Assembly (NCBI GenBank): GCA_028698305.1
Contig: JAQVDN010000001.1
Span: 62,001 to 126,000, forward strand
DNA length: 64,000 nt
Source of the DNA: Candidatus Altimarinota bacterium
Lineage (GTDB): Bacteria > Patescibacteriota > Gracilibacteria > BD1-5 > UBA6164
Reading direction: 5' to 3'
Shown here: piece after piece, positions 36,581-49,056 of the stretch
Layout of the letters: each line of letters opens with the position of its first letter
How positions within the stretch are numbered: position 1 is the stretch's first letter
Program-made: the position numbers and the translations under genes
Notes under the pieces: generated by a model
The model's database searches: none
Seen by the model: the letters and a program-made list of their open reading frames with translations, nothing else
What the model was told of the DNA's origin: nothing

Positions 36581-39193
36581 ATGATTGTTTGTTTTGATTT
36601 GGAAACTACGGGTTTAGATAAGTATAATGATAAAATTATAGAAATCGCAATGATTAAGTTTGATGAAAACACTTTTGAGATTATTGATACTTACTCTAGT
36701 TTTGTTGACCCTGAAAGAGAAATTCCAGATATAATATCAAATATTACTAATATATTTGATTCTGATATTAATTGAGCTCCAAAAATAACTGATTTAAGAG
36801 AAGAAATACTCAATTTTATATGAGATTCTGTATTATTATGACATAATGTAAATTTTGATATAGATTTTTTTATAAATAATGGAATTGATGTTTCAAAAAA
36901 TGCAAAAATAGATACTTTTTTTCTTGCAAATTTTTTAAACTTCACACAATCTTCACTTAATTTAGAAATGCTATGTTCTTATTATAATATAGAATTTACT
37001 TGAGCACATAGGGCAATAAATGATGTAAAAGCAACTGTTGAATTATTTAGAGCACAATTAAAAGATTTTTCAAAATTAAAAAAAGATAAGAAAAGAATTG
37101 TTTATTATCTTTTTTCTCTTTCAAGTGATACAAATGTGAAGATATTACAAAACTTGATTTTTACTGATTTTTGAGAAAAAATTGATTTAGAAAGCTTTGA
37201 GAAAATCTTACTTAAAAATATATCTAAAACAGAGTATGTAGATGAATTTATATCTGATGAAAATCTTGAATGTGAAGATATTGTGAAGTTTTTTGATTTT
37301 CCTAATAAAGTTGAACAAAGAATAAATCAGTTAAATATGACTAAACAAGTTTTTTCTGGTTTCAATAATGGTAAAAAAATGCTTATAGAAGCTCCAACTT
37401 GATTATGAAAAAGTTTTGCATACCTGATCCCATCAATAATTTATTCTATAAAGAATAATAAAAAAGTATATATATCAACAAAAACAAAAACTCTTCAGGA
37501 TCAGTTATTTTTAAAGGATTTAGATTTTTTGACTAAGAATTTGAATATTAGATTTACTTATACAAAGCTTAAATGAAGAAAAAATTATATAAGTTTAAAA
37601 TGATTTTTTGATTATATATTTATTTGAAATCTTATGTATAGTGAAGTTAGTTTTTTGATAAAGATTTCTTTTTGGCTTTTAGAAACTAGATATTGAGAAT
37701 TGGATGAATTGACTTTTTATCCAGATGAGTATTCTTATTTGAGGGATTTAAATAGTGATTGATTTAGCTCTTTGCAAGAAAAAAATAATTATAAAGACTA
37801 TGAATTTCTTTTAAAATCAAGAAAATCAGTTGAAAAAGCAAATATTGTGATTATAAATCATAGCTTACTTTTTACAGATTTAGTTGCTGAATCAAAACTT
37901 TTACCAGATTTAAATACGCTTGTAATTGACGAAGCACACAACATAGAAGATTCTATAACAGAATCTCTTAGAGAGTCATATAATTTAAAGCAATTAAAAG
38001 AACATTTTGATAAGTGTGAAAAGATTTTTAATTTTAAAAATATTAAAAAAATTGATTTTCTGAAAACTAAAGAAACACTTTTGTCAAATTTAGAAATAAT
38101 AGATGATTATGCTTTTTCATATTTAAATAAAAAAATACCAAATGATAATCAATATAAAAATTTATTGGTTTTGGATGATTTTTTTTCTGATATAGATTTC
38201 ACTCAGATATTGGTAAAAATTAATTTAGATTTACTTGACATTGTTGACAAATTAAAGGTGATAAATGAATATGATTTTACTAAAGAGATAGTTTTTTTTG
38301 ATAGTATAGCCAAAAATATAATAGACTTTTTTGACAAAAACAATTCAAAATATTTTATAAAAATGATTTCTTTTATTGATAGATTTTGAATAAGTTTTGA
38401 TTACACTCTTTTGAATCCATGAGAATATTTGAATAAAAATCTCTGGGAAAAATTAGATAGTTGTTTACTTACCTCAGCTACATTAAGTATATGAAATAGT
38501 TTTGATTATATAAAAAATATAATTAAACTTGATAATTTTGACTTCTATACATTTGAAAGTGATTTTGATTATAAAAAACAAGCAACTTTGTTTATACCAA
38601 TTGATATTTGAAGTGTAAAAAATAATTGAGATGATATTGTTATGTTTTTAAAAGAATTTTATTTATTGGTTAGATGAAAGGTTCTTACCTTACTTACTAG
38701 TTTTTCTGTTATAAGAAAGATTTACACATCTTGTAATATAGATTTAAAAAAGCAATGAATCAATTTATATGCACAATCAATTTGATGAAGTAAAAATAAG
38801 ATTCTTGCAAACTTCACAAAATCTCCAGATAACTCAATTTTATTATGAACTGATAGTTTTTGGGAATGAGTAGATATTCCTTGAGATGATTTAAAGTATT
38901 TGGTTATTCATAAATTTCCTTTTATTGTTCCAAATGACCCTATTTTTATTGCTAGAAGTAGTTTTTTTAAAGATAGTTTTACAGAATATGCTATACCAAA
39001 AGCTATAATTAAATTAAAACAATGATTTTGAAGATTGATAAGAACAAAAAATGATACATGATTGGTTATTTTGTTAGATGACAGGATTAATAATAAATGG
39101 TGAGAAGTATTTTATGGTGCATTTCCTGCCGATATAAATATCAAAAAATGAACAAAAAATCAATTTCTTGATATATTGAAAAAAAAATCTTAA
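36581..39193 (+). CDS. DnaQ-like exonuclease / DinG-family helicase fusion
   Basis: 870 aa. Residues 1-165 form a DEDDh 3'-5' exonuclease (VCFDLETTGLDKYNDKIIEI, GHNVNFDIDF, HRAINDVKAT). The rest is an XPD/DinG-type SF2 helicase: Walker A EAPTGLGKSFAYLIP near residue 270, IVIINHSLL, Walker B VIDEAHNIEDS, LLTSATLSIG, GTDSFWEGVDIPG and QGFGRLIRT. No four-Cys iron-sulfur cluster region is evident, as in the exonuclease-type DinG of B. subtilis and S. aureus. It probably acts in repair of nucleic acid ends. Confidence 0.9.
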
Positions 39194-39286
39194 AAGGTTT
39201 TACTTAATTGTAAAGTCTTTTTTTTGATATATTCTTTTTTTTATGGTATTATTGTAATGGTTATTATTTTATAAACAATTTTATAT

Positions 39287-40144
39287 ATGTCAGAAAAAGA
39301 TATAAAAAATTCATGAGTAGAACATATTAACTCATCAAATATTTTTGATGATTTTACTAATGATACTTCTTTGATAAATGAAGTTGAAAGACTGAAAGAA
39401 AAAGAAAAAAAAGATGTTTATTACTATATGTCATTATTTTGAGCAATATTACAAAATATTTTTGTTTTATTATTGATATTTGCTTTTATTGGATACACTT
39501 ATTTATATATACAAAAAAATCCAAATATTTCAAATAAAGCTATATTGGATCCATTTTGCTTTATCATAAATAAATCTTGAATTGAGATACCAGATTGAAC
39601 TATTTATTGTTCTTCTATAACATTTACAAAGAATTTTTATGATTATAAGATGGAACAATTGAGAAATGAACAATCAATTAAGATATTTGAGAATATTACC
39701 AGATTATATGAAGAATGAAATTTATTAAAAACAAAAGAGATATCATTCTTAATAAATAAAAAAAATGAAAAAGTCAATGTATTAAAAGTTTTGGAAGAAT
39801 TTGATAAACTAAAAAATGATTTTACATGAATAGATAGAAGAAAAATACAATGTGAAGATATAGCTATTAATTCAAATGATAGTAGTTTAACTGCTTCTTG
39901 TACTTCTTATTCACAATGATATGAAAGATGAATTATAGGGTTTTCAGGTGTAAAAAATGCTGAACAAACTTCAGGTACATCTATATCTATAGCTAACAGT
40001 TTTTTAAACTATATAGACAAAAATTCAAAAAATTTTATTATTGAAGATAGACAAAAGATATTTAATAACACTATTATTTCTTGAGAAAAAAATGGTTATA
40101 CAAATAAAACAGAGTTTGAATTAAAATTAAAAATTAATTTTTAA
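39287..40144 (+). CDS. Membrane protein of the pilus operon, unknown
   Basis: 285 aa. A Lys/Glu-rich cytoplasmic N-terminus is followed by one helix (LQNIFVLLLIFAFIGYTYLY, residues 60-80) and an exported domain with coiled-coil character and a Ser/Thr-rich part (SNDSSLTASCTSYS). Three cysteine pairs are spread along it. Position directly before pilO-, pilB- and pilC-like genes suggests a pilus alignment or minor structural component. Confidence 0.6.
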
Positions 40145-40147
40145 ATT

Positions 40148-41395
40148 ATGAGCAAATCAAATAAAGAAAAAAATTCAATAGTAACAATGTTTGTATTGTT
40201 TTTATTATTGACATTGGGTTTAATATACTTTGTATTATTTAAGATAATTCCTTGAATTATAGAAGTTGAAAACTTAAAAAATGCTACATTAGAGACTTAT
40301 GATAATATAAAACAAAAAGAAAAATCTTGATTGACTTTTGAAGAATTTCAGTCTATTAGAGATAATATTGTCAACACAGAAGAAGAAAAAGATTTATATT
40401 TTACAGAAGTTTTAAAAAGTATAGATAAAGAATTTTATGATAAAAATTTGGTTAACACATGAACCTGAACTTATAATGATTTTATATTAGAATTAAATAA
40501 AAAATATTCAGATTCTAGTTCCTTTGATGAAAATATAAATATAATATCAAATGTATTACCAGTTTATACAGAATGAATTTCAGATGTGGAATGAAATTAT
40601 TTATCTGATTACAAATTTATAAATTATATTGAGTCAATTGCTGAAACTTTTAATATATCATTTTCAGATCCTATTTGAATTAGTCAATTAGAATTAGTTA
40701 CTGATTATGCTATAACAGTTTGAGATAATTCTTTAGAAAAAAATATATTTTATATTCCTCTTTCTTTAAATATTTCTTGAACAAAAGATGATATAATTAA
40801 TTTCTTATATTTTATTCAAAATGTATGAAATATATCAGTTGATTGAAATAAATTGAATGTGGAGCTCGATATAGATAAAAATTTTCAGGAATTTAAAACA
40901 AAAGCTTTAAAATGACAAATAAAGACAGGTAATTATAATATATTTAATAATCAAATATTTGATGTAGAGTCAGTAACATTTGAAAAATATATTGATTCAT
41001 CGTTTGATGTATTAGAGGCAAATCAAGATTTTATTTCGTATATAAAATCATTTCAATGAAATGATATGTATTGAGCAAGAATTGATCTTAGATTTTATGT
41101 AAAAGGTATACCTTTATTTAAGATAGAGTCATATGTAAAAGATTTTATTTTAAGTTTCGATAGATTAAATAATGATATAGCAGTGAATTTATGAGATGAA
41201 AATTTATCAGATGTTGCAAGAAATAAATTAAATGAATATAAATCACATTTAGATGAATTAAATACATGATTAGTTGCTGATTTAAAGAAATCTATTTCAA
41301 CAAAGGTTGATGTAGAAAAATCTTTTATGGATGCAAATAGATATAAATGATTAATTAATGAATATAGTGAATATTTAGAAAGTTTAAAAAAATAA
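40148..41395 (+). CDS. Putative PilO/PilN-like pilus assembly membrane protein
   Basis: 415 aa. One N-terminal helix (VTMFVLFLLLTLGLIYFVLF), a coiled-coil stalk (residues 45-110), then an alpha/beta region (NIFYIPLSLNISGTKDDIIN) reminiscent of the ferredoxin-like PilO fold, where a five-stranded sheet follows the single helix. Assignment rests on topology and place: it ends one base before pilB. Longer than typical PilO (about 200 aa). Confidence 0.5.
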
Positions 41396-41396
41396 T

Positions 41397-42665
41397 ATGA
41401 AATATAGTGAAGTAGTAGAGGAATTAAAAAATATGGTATATAAATGAGATAATATACAAAAAGTTTGTGATTATATCATTTTAGCTGCTGTAGTTTGAGA
41501 TTCATCAGATATACATATAGAACCATTATCATCTTATGTTAGATTAAGATATAGACTAGATTGAGAATTAAGGGAAATTTTAGAATATCAAAATTTCCTT
41601 CATTCTTGAATTGTTGCTAGATTTAAAATCATGTCTGATCTAAAAATAGATGAATCAAGAATCCCACAAGATGGTAGAATAAGTACAACAATAGAATGAA
41701 AATCTCTTGATCTGAGAGTTTCTACTCTACCTACAGTTCATTGAGAAAAAGTAGTAATGAGAATCGTAGATAAATCAAAAACAATTCCAAAACTAACAGA
41801 ACTGTGAATAGAATGACAAAATTTAAAACTTATACAGAAAGCTATTTCACTTCCAAATTGAGTTATATTAACTTCTGGTCCAACATGATCAGGTAAATCA
41901 ACTACACTTTATTCTGCTCTAACAGATTTAAACAAGATAGATGTAAATATAATGACTCTTGAGGATCCAGTTGAAAATCAAGTAGATTGAATCAATCAAT
42001 CACAAGTTAAACCAGATATAGGTTATACATTTGCATATTGACTAAGAACAGCTCTTAGACAAGATCCTGATATAATAATGGTTTGAGAAATGAGAGATAA
42101 GGAAACAGTAGATATTGCTATCGAAGCATCACTTACTTGACATTTGGTATTGTCTACAATACATACCAATAATTCTGCTGAAACTATTACTAGAATATTA
42201 AATATGTGAGTACAACCATTTTTGATACCAGCTTCTGTTAATATTATAATTGCTCAAAGGCTTATAAAAAGACTTTGTCCACATTGTAAAAAACCAGTTG
42301 ATTTAAAAAATCTATGAAAAGAAACATTAGCAAATGTAAAAAATGCAATAAATATAACAAAAAAAGAAGAATTGATAGAAAGAGTTTGAGTTGAAAAATT
42401 GAAAACACCTACATTTTATTGACCAGTTTGATGTGAACATTGTGATAATACTGGTTATAAATGAAGAGTTTGAATATATGAGGTATTGGAAATAACACCA
42501 TGAGTTAAAGAAATGATATTAGCTTGAGCCTCTGCTTATAATATAAATTTACAAGCTATAAAAGAGGGAATGATATCTTTGGAACAAGATGGTATAATAA
42601 AAGCACTTAACTGACTTACTTCACTTGAGGAAGTATATAGAGCATCTAAAACTCAAAATTGATAA
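41397..42665 (+). CDS. pilB: Type IV pilus extension ATPase
   Basis: Cytoplasmic hexameric motor. 422 aa, without the long MshEN N-terminal domain. Motifs: [30 protein letters not shown], Walker [19 protein letters not shown], Asp box [11 protein letters not shown], Walker B DPDIIMVGEMRD, His box [15 protein letters not shown], and the zinc site CPHC with CEHC. All P-loop glycines except one are UGA. pilC follows after 19 bases. No pilT is seen. Confidence 0.95.
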
Positions 42666-42684
42666 TAATTTTTAATAAACAAAT

Positions 42685-43851
42685 ATGGCAGATTTTTTAA
42701 TCTTAGATGATGATAATAAAAAATTGAATGTTGATAATAATGTTAACAATGTTTTTGTTGTAAAAAATGTTTGATTAGTTGATAAAATAAATGAATTAAT
42801 CATATCTTTACAAAAGGTAAAAACTTCTGAAAAAGTAATTTTTTATCGTCTTTTGTCTACAATGACAAATGCTTGAATGGGGCTTATGAAGTCAGTTTCA
42901 ATAATTGAAAGACAAGAAAAAAATCCAGTATTTAAAAGAATATTATTAAAATTTGTAGATGAATTAAAGGAATGAAAATCACTTTCGGAATGTATGCTCT
43001 TATATCCTCAAAGTTTTTGAGAAGCTGAGATATGAATTATCAGATCATGAGAAAAAACATGACAAATAAATAAGGTATTAAATGATTTGGCTGTTCAAAT
43101 AGAAAAAGTAGAGAGTATTTCTGGTAAGATTAAATCAGCTATGATGTATCCAATGTTTATTATAGTAGTAGTTATTTGAGTTATTGCTGTAATGATGACT
43201 ATGGTAGTTCCAAAATTATTAGGAATATTTGATAGTAAGGATGACCTACCTTGAAGTACAAAAATCCTTATATATATTTCAGATGCTTTTGTAAATTATT
43301 GGTTGATAATGGTAATTACTGTAATAGTAGCTTTTATTTTAATCTCTATATGGAAAAAAACCGATAATGGTAAGTATATTTATGATAATTTAAAATTAAA
43401 GATTCCTATTTTTTGAATGATTAATCAAAAATTGATATTATCTAAATTTTCTAGAGTATTTTCATGACTTATTTCTTCTTGAGTTTCAATAGTTGAATCA
43501 TTAAAAATTACGTCTTATGCAGTATGAAATGAAGTTTATAAACAAAAAATATTGCTTTTAAGTGAAGATATTGCTTGAGGTATCAAGATGTGGGAGTCTC
43601 TAGATTGAGATAAGCTTTTTCCAGATATGATGGTACAAATGATACAAGTTTGAGAACAAACAGCAAGACTTGATCAAACTATATTGAAGGTTGCAGATTT
43701 TTATGATGAACAAGTAGACAATACAATATGAGTTTTAAATAAGCTTTTAGAACCATTTATATTGGTTACATTAGCCATTGTTGTTTGATTTATTGCAGTT
43801 GCAATAATGCAACCAATAATGTGATTAGCAGATACAATAAGTCAAGCATAA
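42685..43851 (+). CDS. pilC: Type IV pilus inner-membrane platform protein
   Basis: 388 aa. Two T2SSF domains in tandem: STMTNAGMGLMKSVSIIERQ with MYPMFIIVVVIGVIAVMMTM, and SKFSRVFSGLISSGVSIVES with MIQVGEQTARLDQTI and a C-terminal helix FILVTLAIVVGFIAVAIMQP. It anchors the pilB motor. Terminated by a hairpin 14 bases downstream. Confidence 0.93.
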
Positions 43852-43865
43852 TAATTTTAATCTTT

Positions 43866-43893
43866 AAAAAACAGCTATTTATAGCTGTTTTTT
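43866..43893 (+). terminator. Terminator of the pilus operon
   Basis: AAAAAACAGCTAT and ATAGCTGTTTTTT with a 2-nt loop. Confidence 0.8.
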
Positions 43894-43901
43894 AATTGTT
43901 A

Positions 43902-43960
43902 TGTGAAGAAATTTTAATATGTGTGAAGATTGTGTGAAGAAATGTGAAGATTGTGTGAAT
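43902..43960 (+). repeat. Phased TGTGAAGA direct repeats
   Basis: Copies of TGTGAAGA or TGTGAA begin at 43902, 43922, 43933, 43943 and 43954, spacings 20, 11, 10 and 11 bp, i.e. whole helical turns. The last ends 15 bp before the -35 box. This looks like an array of activator-binding sites on one face of the helix. Confidence 0.6.
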
Positions 43961-43975
43961 TGAACATATCTTTGT

Positions 43976-44004
43976 TTGACTTTATTGATAAAAACTATTA
44001 ATAT
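43976..44004 (+). promoter_or_regulatory. Promoter of the glycosyltransferase/S-layer unit
   Basis: -35 TTGACT (43976-43981), 17-bp spacer, -10 TAATAT (43999-44004). Best-looking -35 in the window. The TGTGAAGA array lies just upstream. Confidence 0.6.
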
Positions 44005-44011
44005 ATTGCTT

Positions 44012-44196
44012 GTATTATTTGTGGGGGATCTTTAAAATAATCCGAAAATTAATTTTTAAAGAATTTAAGTCTAACTTAATAGGTTTATTAATGACTTTGG
44101 GAAATAGTTATCAAACTAGTTTTGATTATTGTTTCCCAGAGTTGTTACAACTTTTGGGTTAAGGCTTTAACCTTGTATTTTTAATACTAAAATAAT
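44012..44196 (+). ncRNA. Candidate structured leader RNA (185 nt)
   Basis: At least five hairpins follow one another: TCTTTAAAA/TTTTTAAAGA (44029-44062), TGGGAAA (44098-44104) with TTTCCCA (44134-44140) enclosing ATCAAA/TTTTGAT, AGTTGT/ACAACT, GGTTAA/TTAACC and GTATT/AATAC. It is GC-richer than the surroundings and has no T run at its end, so it should be the 5' leader of the next gene. I recognise no known riboswitch class. Confidence 0.45.
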
Positions 44197-45234
44197 ATGA
44201 TACCTAAAGATAAGATTATTAGTGTGCTACACCCTTATGTTAACAAGAGGGGATGAGCTGTAAATATGATGATTTATTTATCAAATTTACTTCAAAGAGA
44301 AAATAAAGTAGAGTTTTATACTTTTTCTTATGATGAGAAGATATTTTCAAAAGAAATAAATTTTAACATAAACTGTTTTAACAAAATTAAAACAGCTTAT
44401 CTTATAAGAAATAGTGATTACATAATCATTTGAAATTCACCTATGCAATTTGTATGAGTACTTTCAAAGGTTCTTTTCTTTTCTCGCGCTAAACTTATAT
44501 GGCGGCATCATCATTATCCTTGGTATTATAAAAATACAAACGTTTATACATGGTTTAAAAAAATTCTTGAAAAATTGTCTATTAGATTTATTTCCGAGAT
44601 GATTTCTAATAGCTATTATTTAAAAAAATGTTTGTTTGATATTTATAGAGTTGATTCAAAAGTTTTGTATCCTGTATTGGATACAGAGTACACACTGAAT
44701 AAAACTAAAAATATAGACTATAACTCAAAAACTATATTTACTTATGGTAGATGGGTAGAGTGAAAGAATCTAGAACAAGTTTTCCAAAGTTATAATTTTA
44801 TCAAAAGTCAAGTTCCTTGACTTAAGTTAAATATATGATGAGAGGGGATTGAACTAGAATCTTTTAAGCAAAGATATAAAAACGATACATCTGTAAGTTT
44901 TTTATGATTATTAGACAAATTGTCTATAATTGACAACTTACAGAAATCGCTTGTTTGTCTTTTTCCTTCTAAGATAGATTCATTTTGAATGACTATAATA
45001 GAATCTCTGTCTATATGAGTTCCGGTGGTTGCCTTTGATATCAATTGAGTTTCTGAAATAATCAAATCTTGACAAAACTGATTTTTAGTAAGATCGCCAG
45101 ACGAATTTACTAAAAGAGTTTTAGAGATTTTAACCGATGAGGCTCTTTATAACAATCTTTCAAACAATGCTTTAGATATAGTTAATAGTTTCTCTTGAAA
45201 AAATTTTGAAAAACAATTACAAGACATTTTCTAA
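44197..45234 (+). CDS. GT4-type glycosyltransferase
   Basis: 345 aa, GT-B fold. N-terminal domain with VLHPYVNKRGGAVNMMIYLS (glycine loop). C-terminal Rossmann domain starting IFTYGRWVEGKNLEQVF, then the nucleotide-sugar site FPSKIDSFGMTIIESLSIGV with the E-x7-E-like motif, PVVAFDINGVSEII. It probably glycosylates an envelope polymer or protein. The S-layer gene 45 bases downstream on the same strand makes S-layer or wall glycosylation an attractive but unproved target. Confidence 0.85.
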
Positions 45235-45279
45235 ATCATACAATATATATATATTTTATTTAATTTAATAACTTCAATT

Positions 45280-48200
45280 ATGAATTTATTTAAAAAATCT
45301 ATTGCTGCTGTTGCATTAGTAACTCTTGTTTCTAGTGTTTTCACTACTGGAGTTTCTGCTTACAGCACATCTGAAATTGAAGCTGCAAACACTTTAGCGC
45401 AAGCTGGTGTTATAGTTGATCAATCAGCTAATCCTGCTGCTTACAATTTAGATCAAAATGTATTAAGACAAGAAATCGCTGCTGTTGCTAGAGGTGTTGC
45501 TGGTCTTGATAAAAAAACTACTTGTGATGGTGTATTTACAGATGTATCTGCAACTACTCCAAATACTTGGGCATGTTTATCAGTTGAAGCTTTAGCTGAT
45601 GCTGGATTAATTGCAAAAAACGCTCAATTTAGACCTGAAGCTAACATATCAAAAGCTGAAGCTGTAGGTATGGTGGTTAAAGCTGCATTTGGTGATGCTT
45701 ATGCTTACGATGCTACTTTAGGTACTACTTGGCAAGAACAAGTTGTAGCTTTTGCTGTAACTAATGGAGTTGTTTCTAGCTTCACAAATTATGACACTGC
45801 TGCTACTAGAGGTTTCGTTTTCGAAGCTGCTGCTAACGCTATGTCTTCTACTGAAGATGAAGAAATGGATGATATTATCTGTACTTTATTAGGTACTTGT
45901 AATACTGATACTGAAGATAATACTGATACTGAAGACAATACTGATGTTACTACTCCTGTAGTTACTGGTGGTAATGTTGAAGTTACTTTAAATCCTGCTA
46001 GTCCTGCTGCAATGAATATTCCTAGAACTGCTGCTAATGTTGAATATTTAGTATTTGATATTACTGCTGGTTCTTCTGATGTTTCAATTTCTGAAGTTGT
46101 ATTACAAAGAGTTGATTTAGGTTCTAGAGATGACTTTGATAAAGTTTGGTTATCTAGAGATGGTGTTGTTGTTTCTACTTCAAAAACTATCGCTTCTGAT
46201 GATACTGTTACAATTCCATTAAACTTAACTGTTAAAGCTGGTTCTACAGAAACTTTAACTGTTAATGCTTCTATGAAAGCTACTGGAACAAAAATAAATG
46301 CTTTTCAAGTTATTGATGTAAAATCATCTGCTAACTTAAAATTAAGCAATTTAAGAGGTAACTCTATGACTACTGTTGATTATACAGTTGCTCAAGTTAC
46401 TTTAAATCCAAAAGCTACTGGAGGTTCTACAGTTGATGTTGGTAGTGAAAATAAAATTCTATGAGAATTTACTCTAGAAGAAACTGCTACAGCTTCTAAG
46501 AAAAATGCTATTGTTAAATCTATTAGATTTAGAACAACTGGTTCAGTTGATTTAACTACTGATTTAGCTAATCTAGCTTTATACAATGATGGTGCTAAAA
46601 TATCTACAGAAACTGTAATTGATGGTAAAAATGTTACTTTCAAATTACCTAATGTAGTAATTGAAGATGCTAAATTTAAATATTATGAAATTAAAGCTGA
46701 TGTTATTGCTTGAGATGATGCTGATACTATTGCTTTTAGTGTTAAAGATGATTTTGATATCTATGCACTTGAAGAAGGTACTGGTATTGGTGCTAGTATA
46801 GTAAAAGGTACTACTTTAGGTACATATACTTTAAATGCTGGTAAAATAACTATTTCTCAAGATACTACTACTCCATCATCTACAGAATATATAGCTGATA
46901 CTAAAAATGTTTTAGCTTTCGTTGCTAAAGTTGATTTAGATCAACCTGTTACAGTTGATGCTTTAAGATTATTTCTTGATTCATCATCTGTAGTTAAAAA
47001 AACTACTTCTTGAACTGCTGATGATACATATGATTCATTAGATCAATCTATTGAAAATGTTAAATTAGTTGTAAATGATAGAGTTATTGATACTGTTGAT
47101 ACAATAACTTCTGCTGCAAATTCTGCTAGAACTGCTGCTATAGTTCATGCTAATGATTATTATAATTTTGATTCATCTTTTGAATTAAAAGATAATGATT
47201 TAATTAAAGTATATGTAGATATTACTAAAGATGCTGTTGCATTAACTAAATTAAAATTTAGTATAAATAATACTGGTATTGCTGGTACTGCTGGTTCTTC
47301 AAATTCTTTAAGAGATGTTGAATATGTAACAAGTGGAGAATTAGTTTCTACTACTGTAGCTAATAATAAATTAACAGGTACTGCTACTTCTAATGCAGTT
47401 GAAGTTACTTCTTCTGCTGCAGGAGCTTCTATGACTAGAAATGATGGTCTTTCATCTGAAGTATTCTTAGCTGGTACAAAATGAGCTTCATTAATGAAAT
47501 TCGTTGTTAATTCTGGAAATTCTTCTGCTTTAGAAATCAGAAAATTAAATTTTGATTTTGCAGCTGCTTGATTTGTTTCTACTGATTTAACAAATGTTAA
47601 ATTATTAAAAAATGGATCTCAAGTAGGTTCTACTGAAGATGTTTCTTCTAATTCTGTTACTATTGAAAGTATTAATGATATTATAGCAAAGAACTCTCAA
47701 GCTACTTATGAATTAGTTGCTGATATTAATACTTCTGCTACTTCTACAGCTATTGCTGTTACATTAGATGCTTCTGATTCTGTGTTTTTTGATTCTAATA
47801 AAAATGGAGTTACTACTTTAGCTGATGTTACAGGAGATACTTCTATAGTTAGATCAAATGCATTATTAACAGTTGCTGTTGATGGTGATACTCCAAGTGA
47901 AGCTATTATTTTAGCTGATACTACAAATGTAGAAGTTGCTAAATATAAATTTACTGCTAACGATGGTATCGTTGATATTAAAGATTTATATTTTAGAAAT
48001 GTTTCTACTAGCGCTGATGACTCTAGAATTTCTGCTTTAAAATTAGTTGTAAATGGAAAAACTATTGATTCAAGAGTTCCATCTTCTAATCAAGTAAGAT
48101 TTAATCTAGGTTCTGCTAATAAAATTCAAGTTCCTAAAAATGGTAACTTAGTTGTTTCTGTAGTTGCTGATTTAAATAGAATTACTGCTGCTGGACAAAC

Positions 48201-48912
48201 TAATAAAGCAATTCAATTAGAATTAACTGATGTAGTTGCTGATACAAATGCTACTTCTAAAGCATTAACTCAAGTTGAAAATGGGGGTGGTATTGCAATT
48301 GATAATGGAAATCATTATACTACTTCTGCTTTAGCTGCTTTAGATATTCAATCTGAAGAATTAACTATTAGAAAAACTCAACCTCAAATTGCTGTACAAA
48401 CTTTAGGTACTTCTAAATTAGTTGCTGGAGAACAAACATTATTTAAATTTACTGTTACTGCTGATAGTAAAGCTGATGTTGATGTTGCTGCAATTAAATT
48501 TAATGTTACTCCTAGTTTTGCTGGTGCTGGTACAGTTACAGGTTACAAATTATTTGTAAATGGTTCTGATAAAACAGCTGATTTAGTTGGTTCAGCTTTT
48601 GCTTGAACTAAAGCTACTTTCCAAGCTGGTAAAGACCAAGTAGTTTCTGCTGGAAGTTCAAAAACATTTGAATTAAAAGCTACTATTGGATGAACTATAG
48701 CTACAAATGATTATGTTTCTGTTAAAATACTTGAAGATTCTGATGCTGCTGATGCTGGTACTTTTGCTCAAGCTAATGATGCTGGTGCAAGTGATAGTAA
48801 CTTTGTTTGGTCAGACAATGCTGGTTCTCCACATGATAGAACTACTACTGATTGGTTTAATGGTTACAATGTAAAAGGTTTAGATACTACAACTACTACT
48901 TTAACTAACTAG
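45280..48912 (+). CDS. S-layer homology (SLH) domain surface protein
   Basis: 1210 aa. Signal peptide NLFKKSIAAVALVTLVSSVF with a VSA-Y cleavage site. SLH-like repeats at about residues 25-195 (ANTLAQAGVIVD, FTDVSATTPNTWACLSVEAL, FRPEANISKAEAVGMVVKAA). An acidic TDTEDNTDTEDNT linker lies near residue 208. Then come about 1000 residues of Ala/Thr/Val/Asp-rich beta domains. SLH domains bind wall polysaccharide, so this is the likely S-layer subunit. Glycine is overwhelmingly GGT. Only seven in-frame UGA codons are seen (46462, 46711, 47011, 47482, 47569, 48604, 48691), none in the first 394 codons. Stop is TAG. Confidence 0.92.
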
Positions 48913-48955
48913 TATTTAGTATTTAATTTCTTTCAAAAAATATTTAATTATTTTT

Positions 48956-48990
48956 AAAGGACTTTCACTAAAAGTGAAAGTCCTTTTTTT
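48956..48990 (+). terminator. Terminator of the S-layer gene
   Basis: AAAGGACTTTCAC and GTGAAAGTCCTTT with a T run; one of the strongest in the window. Confidence 0.85.
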
Positions 48991-49056
48991 ATTGCTTTTT
49001 TAAAGAAAATTATTATATTGTAAGGAGATAATATTTTAGTTTTTTATTTTTTAGTT

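Noticed and set aside
39200-39230. Terminator after the DnaQ-DinG gene
   Set aside because: Only a weak TTTTAC/GTAAA stem before a T run; not convincing enough to list.
43919-44035. Small frame MCEDCVKKCEDCVNG with CxxC pairs
   Set aside because: The CxxC pattern is produced by the TGTGAAGA DNA repeats, and the frame runs through a good promoter; regulatory reading is simpler.
46462-48606. S-layer gene split or pseudogenised by stop codons
   Set aside because: All interruptions are UGA, read as Gly here; the frame is continuous to the TAG at 48910-48912.
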